From assembly GCA_013042035.1 (NCBI GenBank), contig JABDQX010000139.1, forward strand, positions 1 through 11,438: 11,438 nucleotides of DNA, read 5' to 3'. Positions within the stretch are counted from its first letter, which is position 1, and each line of letters begins with the position of its first letter. The stretch is from Gammaproteobacteria bacterium. Lineage in GTDB: Bacteria; Pseudomonadota; Gammaproteobacteria; HK1. Made by a program: the position numbers and the translations under genes. Positions 1-6,196 of this stretch are shown here, one piece after another. The notes below the pieces were generated by a model, which had not been told where the DNA came from, made no database searches, and saw nothing but the letters and a program-made list of their open reading frames with translations.

Positions 1-636
1 AAATCAGTGGACCTGCTGCGCGCCATTACCGAGGGCAAAACCATTGAAGCGCCGCGCCAGGTGGTGGTTATCGGCGGTGGAAATGTCGCCATGGATATCG
101 CCCGCAGCATGGCCCGTCTGCAAAAACAGACCTACGGAGAGGTTAATCTTACCGTAACCGCCCTGGAAGATTTCGATCATTTCCTGGCCGATCCGGAAGA
201 GGTCAAGGAAAGTCTGGAGGAGGGCATCGAGATCCTGGATGCACGGGGTCCCCAGGAGATCATCATCGACGGTGACAACTTGGTTGGACTGAAGACTTGG
301 CGGGTCATCTCCATTTTCGATGATGAGGGACGCTTCGCGCCCAGTTATGATGATAGTGATGAACGGATTCATCACGGGGAGATGGTGATCGAGGCCATCG
401 GGCAGATGTCGGATACGAACCTGCTGGGAGAGGCCCTGACCGAACAGTTGGAATGGAACCGGGGACGGCTCAAGGTGTCCGCCAATGGCCGCACTTCAGA
501 ATCCTGGCTGTGGGCGGCGGGCGACTGCGTCAACGGCCCGGATGTGATCCATGCGGTGGCCGACGGGCACCGAGTGGCGGCTAGTATCGACGGCTATTTC
601 AATGCCATATCCATGGCGAATGGCGATGACAAATAG
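1..636 (+). CDS. GltD-like NAD(P)H/FAD oxidoreductase, C-terminal part (5' end outside window)
   Basis: The frame is open from the first base, so the start and N-terminal part are missing; 211 codons are visible. A second Rossmann motif, VVVIGGGNVAMDIARSMA, lies near residues 21-38 and should bind the nicotinamide cofactor. The end carries the GltD-type FAD-contacting stretch VIEAIGQMSD followed by WAAGDCVNGPDVIHAVADGH. This is the pattern of the glutamate synthase small-subunit superfamily, whose members often carry N-terminal 4Fe-4S clusters and move electrons between NAD(P)H and an iron-sulfur partner. No glutamate synthase large subunit is visible; the neighbours are a diiron protein 21 bases downstream and NQR subunits, so a role in amino-acid synthesis is unlikely. 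I infer an electron-input or peroxide-reduction role. The family assignment is firm; the physiological partner is unknown. Confidence 0.85.
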   Translation, partial: KSVDLLRAITEGKTIEAPRQVVVIGGGNVAMDIARSMARLQKQTYGEVNLTVTALEDFDHFLADPEEVKESLEEGIEILDARGPQEIIIDGDNLVGLKTWRVISIFDDEGRFAPSYDDSDERIHHGEMVIEAIGQMSDTNLLGEALTEQLEWNRGRLKVSANGRTSESWLWAAGDCVNGPDVIHAVADGHRVAASIDGYFNAISMANGDDK

Positions 637-657
637 CGATGATAAGGGGAGAGGGAA

Positions 658-1164
658 ATGACTGAAGGAAAGCCGCACGGTTATGAACGGCTGCAATCGA
701 AAAAAAGTCTGGCCGAAATCCTTGATGTAGCCGTTGAGTTCGAGCGTGTCGCCCGGGACTTTTATGCCGATCTGACGCCCCGGGTCAGCAAGCGGATTCG
801 CTATCTGGTGGAGGAACTGGCCCAGGAAGAACAGCGCCACTTCGATCTTTTCCAGGCATTGCGTGATCGATCGGATATCGAGGACCAGCTCCGGGAAAAA
901 GTAGCGACACCGGCCAGCGACGGTCGCTTTTCCGACGCCGTTCACCTGCCGGAACTCGGCCAGACGCCGGATGATCAGGCGGTCCTACAATATGCACTGG
1001 GACGTGAACACGCCGCCATGGAACAGTATCGTTCCCTGGCGGAATCCACCTCGCCCGGTCCCATCAGGGATCTCTTCGGTTTTCTGGCCAATGAAGAGAC
1101 CGAGCACAAGAATGAGCTGGAAAAGCTCTACTATGAAGTGGTTCATAATAGCGGGGGAATATGA
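658..1164 (+). CDS. Rubrerythrin-like ferritin-superfamily diiron protein
   Basis: This 168-residue protein is predicted to form a four-helix bundle. Diiron ligand motifs are repeated: an early Glu in AVEFERVARDFY (E27/E29), ExxH at E58-H61 (EEQRH), Glu117 in GREHAAMEQY, and a second ExxH at E147-H150 (EETEH). These match the rubrerythrin/ferritin-like family, which reduces peroxide or oxidises iron. The C-terminal rubredoxin domain of classical rubrerythrin is absent, so electrons must come from a separate donor. The flavoprotein encoded 21 bases upstream is the obvious candidate, but that is inference. The start is supported by a strong purine-rich site (ggggagaggg) just before the ATG. The stop codon lies inside a hairpin that precedes the next gene. 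Confidence 0.85.
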   Translation: MTEGKPHGYERLQSKKSLAEILDVAVEFERVARDFYADLTPRVSKRIRYLVEELAQEEQRHFDLFQALRDRSDIEDQLREKVATPASDGRFSDAVHLPELGQTPDDQAVLQYALGREHAAMEQYRSLAESTSPGPIRDLFGFLANEETEHKNELEKLYYEVVHNSGGI

Positions 1165-1183
1165 TTTTGCGGGGCAAAATCAT
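1161..1183 (+). promoter_or_regulatory. Intercistronic perfect hairpin
   Basis: ATGATTTTGC at 1161-1170 and GCAAAATCAT at 1174-1183 form a perfect 10-bp stem with a GGG loop. It covers the stop codon of the diiron protein gene and ends just before the ribosome binding site (ggagag) of the protease gene. There is no following T-run, so it is not a standard terminator. It may tune mRNA stability or access to the downstream ribosome binding site; that function is inferred. Confidence 0.6.
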
Positions 1184-1197
1184 TACGGAGAGAAATC

Positions 1198-1560
1198 ATG
1201 GGCGTAACCCACGTAACGACCGAAGTATTTAATCTCGCGAGAACAAACGGACCCTATGAATCCGAGTTTCTGGTCGATACCGGCTCCATAGACTGCATGG
1301 CGCCCGCCGAGGAACTTGAAAAAATCGGCATACAGAAAGAGTGGAAATCCGTTTACGAACTGGCTAATGGAGAAGAAGTCGAGTACGAGCTGGGGTTTGT
1401 CCGGGTTGCCTTTATGGGACAGGAGACAGTCGCCCAGATCATATTCGGGCCACGGGGAACCGAACCCATTCTAGGTGTCGTTGTGTTGGAGAACATGGGG
1501 TTTGTTGTCGATCCCGGAAGCAACCAACTGAAAAAGCTGGGCGCAAGGCCGTTGAAATAA
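1198..1560 (+). CDS. Small retropepsin-like (clan AA) aspartic protease domain protein
   Basis: The protein has 120 residues, about the length of one retropepsin monomer. A DTG catalytic triad (FLVDTGS, Asp27-Thr-Gly) is followed by the second family signature, a hydrophobic ILGVVVLENMGFVVDP stretch (91-106) matching the typical ILG..LE..G..vdp pattern. Such single-domain bacterial proteins are expected to act as homodimers. There is no signal peptide or membrane anchor, so it should be cytoplasmic. The residue after DTG is Ser followed by Ile-Asp, rather than the common Ala/Ser-Thr. A ggagag site lies about 6 bases before the ATG. It sits between a diiron protein and nqrC in the same orientation; its substrate is unknown. 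Activity is inferred from motifs only. Confidence 0.75.
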   Translation: MGVTHVTTEVFNLARTNGPYESEFLVDTGSIDCMAPAEELEKIGIQKEWKSVYELANGEEVEYELGFVRVAFMGQETVAQIIFGPRGTEPILGVVVLENMGFVVDPGSNQLKKLGARPLK

Positions 1561-1666
1561 AACATCACCGTGATCTATTTACAGAATATTCCTCCGGGAT
1601 TTCTTTGGCAGATTTAGAATCCAGCTCCTAGTCAGACTCCTAAAATTATCTTACGGAATCGCAATC

Positions 1667-2503
1667 ATGTCCGAAAAACAAGCACAATCCTCTACTGGCC
1701 TGCTGGCGAAATGGCGCTCCATGCCTAATGATAGCGCGGCCAAGATGCTCGTCGTCACGGTTTCTCTTTGCTTTGTCTGTTCCGTCATCGTATCCGGCGT
1801 AGCCATTACCCTGCGTCCCATGCAGGTGGCCAATAAGGCTCTGGAGAAAAACCGAGTCATCCTCGAATCAGCCGGGTTGCTGGATGAGGAGAAAACCGAG
1901 GACATTCAGACGCTGTTCGACGAGCGGGTGGAAGTACGGGTTGTCGATCTGGGTAGCGGTGAGTATGTGGATATTTCGAATCCCAAGACCCATGACCAGC
2001 GTAAGGCATCCAAGGACCCCACCCGAAATTATCCTATCCCGAACGAGCGCGATGTCGCCAACATAAAACGGCGCGCGCAACAGGCAAGTGTCTATTTGGT
2101 CCGGCGTGAAGGTAAACTGCAGAACCTTATTATACCTGTGCACGGCTACGGTCTGTGGTCAACCATGTACGGTTTCCTTGCCCTGGAGTCCGATATCAAG
2201 ACCGTCACCGGACTCAGCTTCTATGAACACGCGGAAACGCCGGGATTAGGCGGTGAAATCGACAATCCCAAATGGCGCGCCCGCTGGGTTGGCAAATTCT
2301 CCCACGACGAGCAAGGTTCGCCCCGATTGGAAGTCGTCAAAGGTCGCGTCGATGACTCGCGCGATGGGGCCGTTCATCAGGTGGATGGGATTGCCGGTGC
2401 CACTCTCACCTCGGTAGGGGTCAGTAACATGATGCGTTATTGGCTTGGTGATAATGGGTTTGGACCTTATCTGGCTAAACTGCGTGCGAATTCGGAAGGT
2501 TGA
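1667..2503 (+). CDS. nqrC: Na+-translocating NADH:quinone reductase subunit C (NqrC)
   Basis: The protein has 278 residues. One N-terminal membrane helix (about 25-50, AAKMLVVTVSLCFVCSVIVS) is followed by a periplasmic flavin domain. The covalent-FMN motif GATLTS is at 244-249; the acceptor threonine by family analogy is T248. It is followed by YWLGDNGFGPYLAKLR, which is typical of NqrC rather than RnfG, as is the N-terminal LRPMQVANKALEKNRVIL. In the complex this subunit passes electrons through FMN on the periplasmic side. ApbE is needed to attach the FMN and is not seen here. Upstream lies an aspartic protease gene, not nqrB, separated by 106 bases in which I see no convincing promoter. 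Downstream, nqrD is 131 bases away, unusually far for this operon. Confidence 0.93.
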   Translation: MSEKQAQSSTGLLAKWRSMPNDSAAKMLVVTVSLCFVCSVIVSGVAITLRPMQVANKALEKNRVILESAGLLDEEKTEDIQTLFDERVEVRVVDLGSGEYVDISNPKTHDQRKASKDPTRNYPIPNERDVANIKRRAQQASVYLVRREGKLQNLIIPVHGYGLWSTMYGFLALESDIKTVTGLSFYEHAETPGLGGEIDNPKWRARWVGKFSHDEQGSPRLEVVKGRVDDSRDGAVHQVDGIAGATLTSVGVSNMMRYWLGDNGFGPYLAKLRANSEG

Positions 2504-2544
2504 AAAGATGGAAAAATACACTCTAAGAGACTAATCGAGTCGGC

Positions 2545-2619
2545 ATGAAATTAGAAGGTAACTCGTTAACCGTACGAGTTGTTCTGGATCGAAAAGATAT
2601 TTACAAAGTTTTCCCATAA
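2545..2619 (+). CDS. Possible 24-codon leader peptide upstream of nqrD
   Basis: An ATG frame of 24 codons (beginning MKLEGNSLTVRVVLD) occupies most of the nqrC-nqrD gap and ends 15 bases before the nqrD start. It contains a 7-bp inverted repeat. No good ribosome binding site is visible, and a frame this short can occur by chance. It is noted only because the gap is unusual for an nqr operon. Confidence 0.15.
   Translation: MKLEGNSLTVRVVLDRKDIYKVFP
2560..2580 (+). promoter_or_regulatory. Inverted repeat in the nqrC-nqrD gap
   Basis: AACTCGT (2560-2566) and ACGAGTT (2574-2580) are a perfect 7-bp inverted repeat with a 7-base spacer. There is no T-tract after it. It could be an operator half-site pair or an mRNA hairpin controlling nqrDE; the function is unknown. 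Confidence 0.35.
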
Positions 2620-2634
2620 TTCAGGAATAAGACA

Positions 2635-3297
2635 ATGGCATCTTCCGGACCAAAGCAAGTTCTCTACGACCCGGTATTCGATAACAACCCCATCACCCTC
2701 CAGATGTTGGGGATATGTTCGGCCCTGGCGGTTACCACTCGGATGGATACGGCGCTTACCATGTGCGTGGCGGTCATCGCCGTACTGGTGCTCTCCAATG
2801 CCTCCATCAGTCTCATCCGAAACCATATTCCCACCAACGTGCGCATCATCATCCACATGACCATTATTGCCTCTTTGGTCATTGTCGTGGATGAAATGCT
2901 CAAGGCCTACGCCTACGATATCAGTAAGCGCATGTCGGTTTTCGTGGGGCTTATCATCACCAATTGTATCGTACTGGGTCGCGCCGAGGCCTTCGCCATG
3001 AAGTACGGTGTAGGGATGAGTATCCTGGATGCCATCGGTAATGCCCTGGGTTATAGCGTCATCCTCATCGCAGTGGCCTTTTTCCGGGAATTATTCGGTT
3101 CCGGCACCATCTTCGGCGTAACGATTCTTCCCCTGACGACCGATGGCGGGTGGTACAACGCCAATGGCCTGATGCTTCTGGCTCCCAGCGCCTTTTTCAT
3201 CATCGGGCTTCTGATCTGGGCGCTGCGGGCCTGGAAACCGGAGCAGGTGGAAAAATCCGAATATAAGATTCAAGTACATCGAATGGAGGCCATATGA
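2635..3297 (+). CDS. nqrD: Na+-translocating NADH:quinone reductase subunit D (NqrD)
   Basis: This 220-residue integral membrane protein has about six hydrophobic segments. Landmarks are NNPITLQMLGICSALAVTT near the N-terminus (Cys28), SLIRNHIPTNVRIIIHMTII, LIITNCIVLGRAEAFA (Cys111) and FFRELFGSGTIFG. In the family the two conserved cysteines, with the matching pair in NqrE, hold an intramembrane 2Fe-2S centre that carries electrons across the membrane; both are present. An AGGA site lies 8 bases before the ATG. The 3' end overlaps nqrE by the sequence ATGA, indicating translational coupling. The long gap to nqrC is atypical. Confidence 0.95.
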   Translation: MASSGPKQVLYDPVFDNNPITLQMLGICSALAVTTRMDTALTMCVAVIAVLVLSNASISLIRNHIPTNVRIIIHMTIIASLVIVVDEMLKAYAYDISKRMSVFVGLIITNCIVLGRAEAFAMKYGVGMSILDAIGNALGYSVILIAVAFFRELFGSGTIFGVTILPLTTDGGWYNANGLMLLAPSAFFIIGLLIWALRAWKPEQVEKSEYKIQVHRMEAI

Positions 3298-3905
3298 TGG
3301 AAACGCACCTCAGTCTGCTAATCCAGTCGATTTTCATCGAAAATCTGGCGCTTGCCTTCTTTCTGGGGATGTGCACCTTTCTGGCTATCTCCAAGAAGAT
3401 AGAAACCGCTCTGGGACTGGGTATCGCCGTGGTGGTGGTTCAGGTCATCACCGTGCCGGTAAACAACCTTCTCTACGTCTACGTGCTCAAGGAAGGCGCC
3501 CTGGCCTGGGCCGGGTTCCCAGATGTAAACCTGAGCTTCCTTGGTCTTATCAGCTACATTGGTGTCATCGCCGCCATCGTTCAGATCATGGAGATGATTC
3601 TCGATAAATATGTTCCCGCGCTTTATAACGCGCTTGGCATATTTTTGCCGCTTATCACCGTAAACTGCGCAATCCTCGGGGGATCCCTGTTCATGGTGGA
3701 GCGGGACTACAGTTTTGCCGAGAGTATCACCTACGGTATCGGCAGTGGCGTTGGCTGGGCGCTTGCCATCACTGCGCTCGCCGGTATCCGGGAAAAACTC
3801 AAATACAGTGACGTCCCCGCAGGCCTTCAGGGGCTGGGTATTACCTTCATCACGGTGGGCCTGATGTCCATGGCCTTCATGGCCTTCTCCGGCATCCAGC
3901 TATAA
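3294..3905 (+). CDS. nqrE: Na+-translocating NADH:quinone reductase subunit E (NqrE)
   Basis: This 203-residue membrane protein is homologous and inverted in topology relative to NqrD. It has the family cysteines in FLGMCTFLAISKK (Cys27) and ITVNCAILGGSLFM (Cys125), plus VERDYSFAESITYGIGSGVGW and the AGIREKLKYSDVP loop. Together with NqrD it carries the membrane 2Fe-2S centre. Two in-frame ATGs occur at 3294 and 3297; the GGAGG at 3285-3289 is 4 and 7 bases away respectively, so the second may be used. In the standard nqrABCDEF operon nqrF follows here; instead a terminator-like repeat begins at the stop codon. The subunit identity is secure; the missing NqrF is the oddity. Confidence 0.95.
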   Translation: MMETHLSLLIQSIFIENLALAFFLGMCTFLAISKKIETALGLGIAVVVVQVITVPVNNLLYVYVLKEGALAWAGFPDVNLSFLGLISYIGVIAAIVQIMEMILDKYVPALYNALGIFLPLITVNCAILGGSLFMVERDYSFAESITYGIGSGVGWALAITALAGIREKLKYSDVPAGLQGLGITFITVGLMSMAFMAFSGIQL

Positions 3906-3952
3906 ATTCTCGCGGTTACTTTCGGCTCCGTCGGGAGTAACCGCGAAAATTT
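3904..3952. terminator. Bidirectional terminator-like inverted repeat after nqrE
   Basis: TCGCGGTTACT (3910-3920) pairs perfectly with AGTAACCGCGA (3936-3946) around a 15-base loop. After one mismatch the stem continues with AAATT/AATTT at 3904-3908 and 3948-3952. The A/T flanks give a T-run on both strands, as expected for a terminator shared by nqrE (+) and the converging Rieske gene (-), which ends at 3977. Confidence 0.75.
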
Positions 3953-3976
3953 ATGTGAAATGCGTCTTCATCACGA

Positions 3977-4294
3977 CTATTCGTCAATCCAAGCAACTTG
4001 CACCATACCGTTTTCGACCCGGGTGGTAAATGTCGCGACCGGATCATAGGCCGGTGCGCTCAGGGCCTCGCCGGTCTTGATATGGAAGCGTGCACCATGC
4101 CAGGGGCAGATGACCTGATCACCGTCGATCGCACCACCTGTCAGGGTTTTATAATCGTGGGTACAGGCATCCTCAATGGCATAAAATTCACCCTTCAAGT
4201 TAAAAACGGCGATTTTTGTTCCCTCGACCGTCACGGCCTTGGAAGTGTTCGAGGGAAACTCATCGATCTCTGCTATATCGATCCATTTCATCAT
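3977..4294 (-). CDS. Rieske-type 2Fe-2S ferredoxin
   Basis: This 105-residue soluble Rieske protein has the cluster motifs C44-T-H46 (ACTHDYKTLTGG) and C63-P-W-H66 (ICPWHGARF). This is the short, membrane-anchor-free type used as electron carrier for dioxygenases or as NirD-like subunits, not the bc1 Rieske protein. ATGs occur at 4294 and 4291; the GGAG at 4302-4299 is 4 and 7 bases away, favouring the second. It is divergent from tsaE with only 20 bases between starts and converges on nqrE. No dioxygenase or nitrite reductase is nearby, so its partner is unknown. Confidence 0.88.
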   Translation of the reverse strand: MMKWIDIAEIDEFPSNTSKAVTVEGTKIAVFNLKGEFYAIEDACTHDYKTLTGGAIDGDQVICPWHGARFHIKTGEALSAPAYDPVATFTTRVENGMVQVAWIDE

Positions 4295-4314
4295 TTTTCT
4301 CCGGATAGTTTTTC

Positions 4315-4761
4315 ATGAAGCGGTTTATTTCTGATGCCGATGCCATGGAAAGGCTCGGCGCGGACATCGCCCGGGCCTGGAGAGATGGCGGCATCCTCTA
4401 TTTGCGAGGCGAATTGGGTGCCGGAAAGACTACACTGGCGCGTGGGGTAATACGCGCCTTCGGTATTACCGAGCCCATCAAGAGCCCCACTTACACACTG
4501 ATAGAGTCCTATACCGCACTCGGGGTATTATCCGGGAAGTCGTTACCCCCACTACGTATTTATCATATTGATCTCTATCGATTGCAAGACCCGGAAGAGC
4601 TTGAATATATTGGTATTCGTGATTATTTCGATGAAAAGGCCCTGTTTCTTATCGAATGGCCGGAGCGGGGTAATGGGGGCATCCCTACTGCTGATTTGGC
4701 AATATCGATTACGGTACTTGCCGCGGGGCGTTTGGTGACCTTGGATAATTCGGCATTTTAG
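4315..4761 (+). CDS. tsaE: TsaE, ATPase of tRNA threonylcarbamoyladenosine synthesis
   Basis: This 148-residue cytoplasmic P-loop protein partners TsaB-TsaD in making t6A37 on ANN-decoding tRNAs. The Walker A GELGAGKTT is at 32-40, followed by SPTYTLIESY, IYHIDLYRL and LIEWPERG, all family signatures. A short extra segment (about residues 68-78) lies between the SPTYTLIESY and YHIDLYRL motifs. Its stop codon overlaps the stop codon of an antisense 47-codon frame. It precedes a cell-wall amidase gene, the conserved gammaproteobacterial order (tsaE-amiB). Confidence 0.93.
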   Translation: MKRFISDADAMERLGADIARAWRDGGILYLRGELGAGKTTLARGVIRAFGITEPIKSPTYTLIESYTALGVLSGKSLPPLRIYHIDLYRLQDPEELEYIGIRDYFDEKALFLIEWPERGNGGIPTADLAISITVLAAGRLVTLDNSAF

Positions 4762-4901
4762 CTTGCTTTTTCCGCAATTTCCTCATACATTCCAACAAAG
4801 TACTTTAAATACTCTTGTGTGCGGCTTTCCCCGTGGGTTTTCGATTTCCCCTTGAAGTTTATTACCGATTGGAAATAACGGATTCGGGAAAAGTTGCGCA
4901 T
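4758..4901 (-). CDS. Possible small protein (47 aa), convergent with tsaE
   Basis: On the minus strand an ATG frame runs 47 codons from 4901 to a TAA at 4760-4758, overlapping the tsaE stop codon. The product looks protein-like: a basic first half (RNFSRIRYF, NFKGKSKTHGESR), then a likely amphipathic helix, TQEYLKYFVGMYEEIAEKAS. It explains most of the otherwise empty tsaE-amidase gap, and the apparent N-terminal extension of the amidase is its exact codon-for-codon antisense. No strong ribosome binding site is visible; an in-frame TTG lies three codons upstream, and a TAG stops the frame two codons before that. I do not recognise the family. It could be a real small gene or the conserved tail of a decayed one. 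Confidence 0.4.
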   Translation of the reverse strand: MRNFSRIRYFQSVINFKGKSKTHGESRTQEYLKYFVGMYEEIAEKAS

Positions 4902-4946
4902 GGAATTCAAACAGATCTAAAAAGGCTCGGAAGGGTTTCTCCAGTA

Positions 4947-6134
4947 ATGGGAGTTTTTTTACGCACGCTTGGCATCGCGCTGATTTTTTTTCTCGCCGAC
5001 AGGGCCGCGATGGCCTCCGCCGAGATAAAAAACCTGCGTATGTGGCCGGCACCGGACCATACACGCGTTGTATTCGATATCAGCGCGCCGGTGAAACATA
5101 CCATGTTTTCGTTGGTGCGGCCCGATCGGGTCGTTATCGATATGCCGAACGTTCACATGGGAATTGCCCCACCGAAGCCGCAGGCATTGGATCCTCTGCT
5201 CAAGCGAATACGCTACGCTGCCCATAAACGAGGGAATTTACGAGTTGTACTCGATCTGAAGCGTCCCGTCCATCCAAAGAGTTTTTTATTACGACCCAAC
5301 CGGGAGTATGGGCACCGATTGGTTATCGATCTTCTGCGTGAGTCGGACGCGCCCAAGGCCGAGTTGCCTTCATCGAAATCTCCCGCGAGAAAACCTCCCG
5401 CAAAAATCCCGATAAAACTGCGAAAGGTTATCATCGCCGTCGATCCGGGTCATGGTGGAGAAGACACCGGTGCAATCGGTCGACTTGGTGCGCGGGAAAA
5501 GGATGTCGTTCTTGCCATAGGGAAGAAATTGAAGACACTCCTCAATCAGCAACGTGGTATTGATGCTTTCCTGGTACGGCGTGGCGACTACTACGTAGGG
5601 CTTCAGAAGCGAACGCGAATCGCGCGTACCCGCCAGGCCGATCTGTTTATCTCCATTCACGCGGATGCATTTCGTGATCCCCTGGTATACGGATCATCCG
5701 TGTATGTGTTGTCGGAAAACGGTGCCAGCAGTGAAGCGGCGAAATGGCTGGCCGACCGTGAAAACTCATCCGATCTGGTGGGGGGCGTCAGGTTGAATGA
5801 CAAGGACAATCTGCTTGCCTCCGTATTGCTGGATCTATCCCAGAAGGCCACATTGAACGATAGCGTCAAATTGGGGAACAGCGTCCTGAATCAGTTGAAG
5901 AAATTGGGTAAGACCCATAAGCCTCAGGTTCATCGGGCCGGATTCATGGTCCTCAAATCACCGGATGTCCCCTCTATTTTGGTGGAAACCGCCTTTATCT
6001 CCAATCCCGACGAAGAACGAAGGCTAAGAAGCTCGCAACACCAGTGGCGTGTGGCCAAGGCGATTTTGCGGGGAATTCTAGGCTATTTCAAAAATAATGC
6101 CCCCCCGAATACCCTGCTTGCAGCGCGCAGATAA
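4947..6134 (+). CDS. amiB: N-acetylmuramoyl-L-alanine amidase (AMIN + Amidase_3), AmiB/AmiC type
   Basis: I chose the ATG at 4947 (395 residues) because it places a clean signal peptide at the N-terminus (GVFLRTLGIALIFFLADRAA, likely cut after ASA at about 25). The frame is open back to a TTG at 4815, but that would bury the signal. An AMIN domain (about 25-130), which targets the septum, is followed by a Pro/Lys-rich linker (about 135-160) and the zinc amidase domain: AVDPGHGGEDTG (His169), Glu184 in GAREKDVV, SIHADAF (His238) and LVETAFISN (catalytic Glu347). It cleaves the amide between MurNAc and the stem peptide in the periplasm to separate daughter cells. No C-terminal LysM domain is present, unlike several AmiB homologues. 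The order tsaE-amidase is conserved, but mutL does not follow. Confidence 0.92.
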   Translation: MGVFLRTLGIALIFFLADRAAMASAEIKNLRMWPAPDHTRVVFDISAPVKHTMFSLVRPDRVVIDMPNVHMGIAPPKPQALDPLLKRIRYAAHKRGNLRVVLDLKRPVHPKSFLLRPNREYGHRLVIDLLRESDAPKAELPSSKSPARKPPAKIPIKLRKVIIAVDPGHGGEDTGAIGRLGAREKDVVLAIGKKLKTLLNQQRGIDAFLVRRGDYYVGLQKRTRIARTRQADLFISIHADAFRDPLVYGSSVYVLSENGASSEAAKWLADRENSSDLVGGVRLNDKDNLLASVLLDLSQKATLNDSVKLGNSVLNQLKKLGKTHKPQVHRAGFMVLKSPDVPSILVETAFISNPDEERRLRSSQHQWRVAKAILRGILGYFKNNAPPNTLLAARR

Positions 6135-6196
6135 ATGCTGCGACGGCAGGCTGCTCCATGTAACTTTCTGAATCTTTTTGTGAAAAAGGGTGCGGC

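Noticed and set aside
2508..2534. 8-codon frame just after the nqrC stop
   Set aside because: It is too short and unsupported; no ribosome binding site or conservation argument can be made.
1667..3905. Reading the three genes as RNF (rnfG, rnfE, rnfA) instead of NQR
   Set aside because: The NqrC N-terminus and its C-terminal WLGDNGFGPYLAKLR, and the NqrD/NqrE lengths and signatures, fit NQR better than RNF.
4815..4946. 44-codon N-terminal extension of the amidase frame starting at TTG 4815
   Set aside because: It would bury the clear signal peptide that starts at the ATG at 4947, and it is the exact antisense of the more protein-like 47-codon minus-strand frame.
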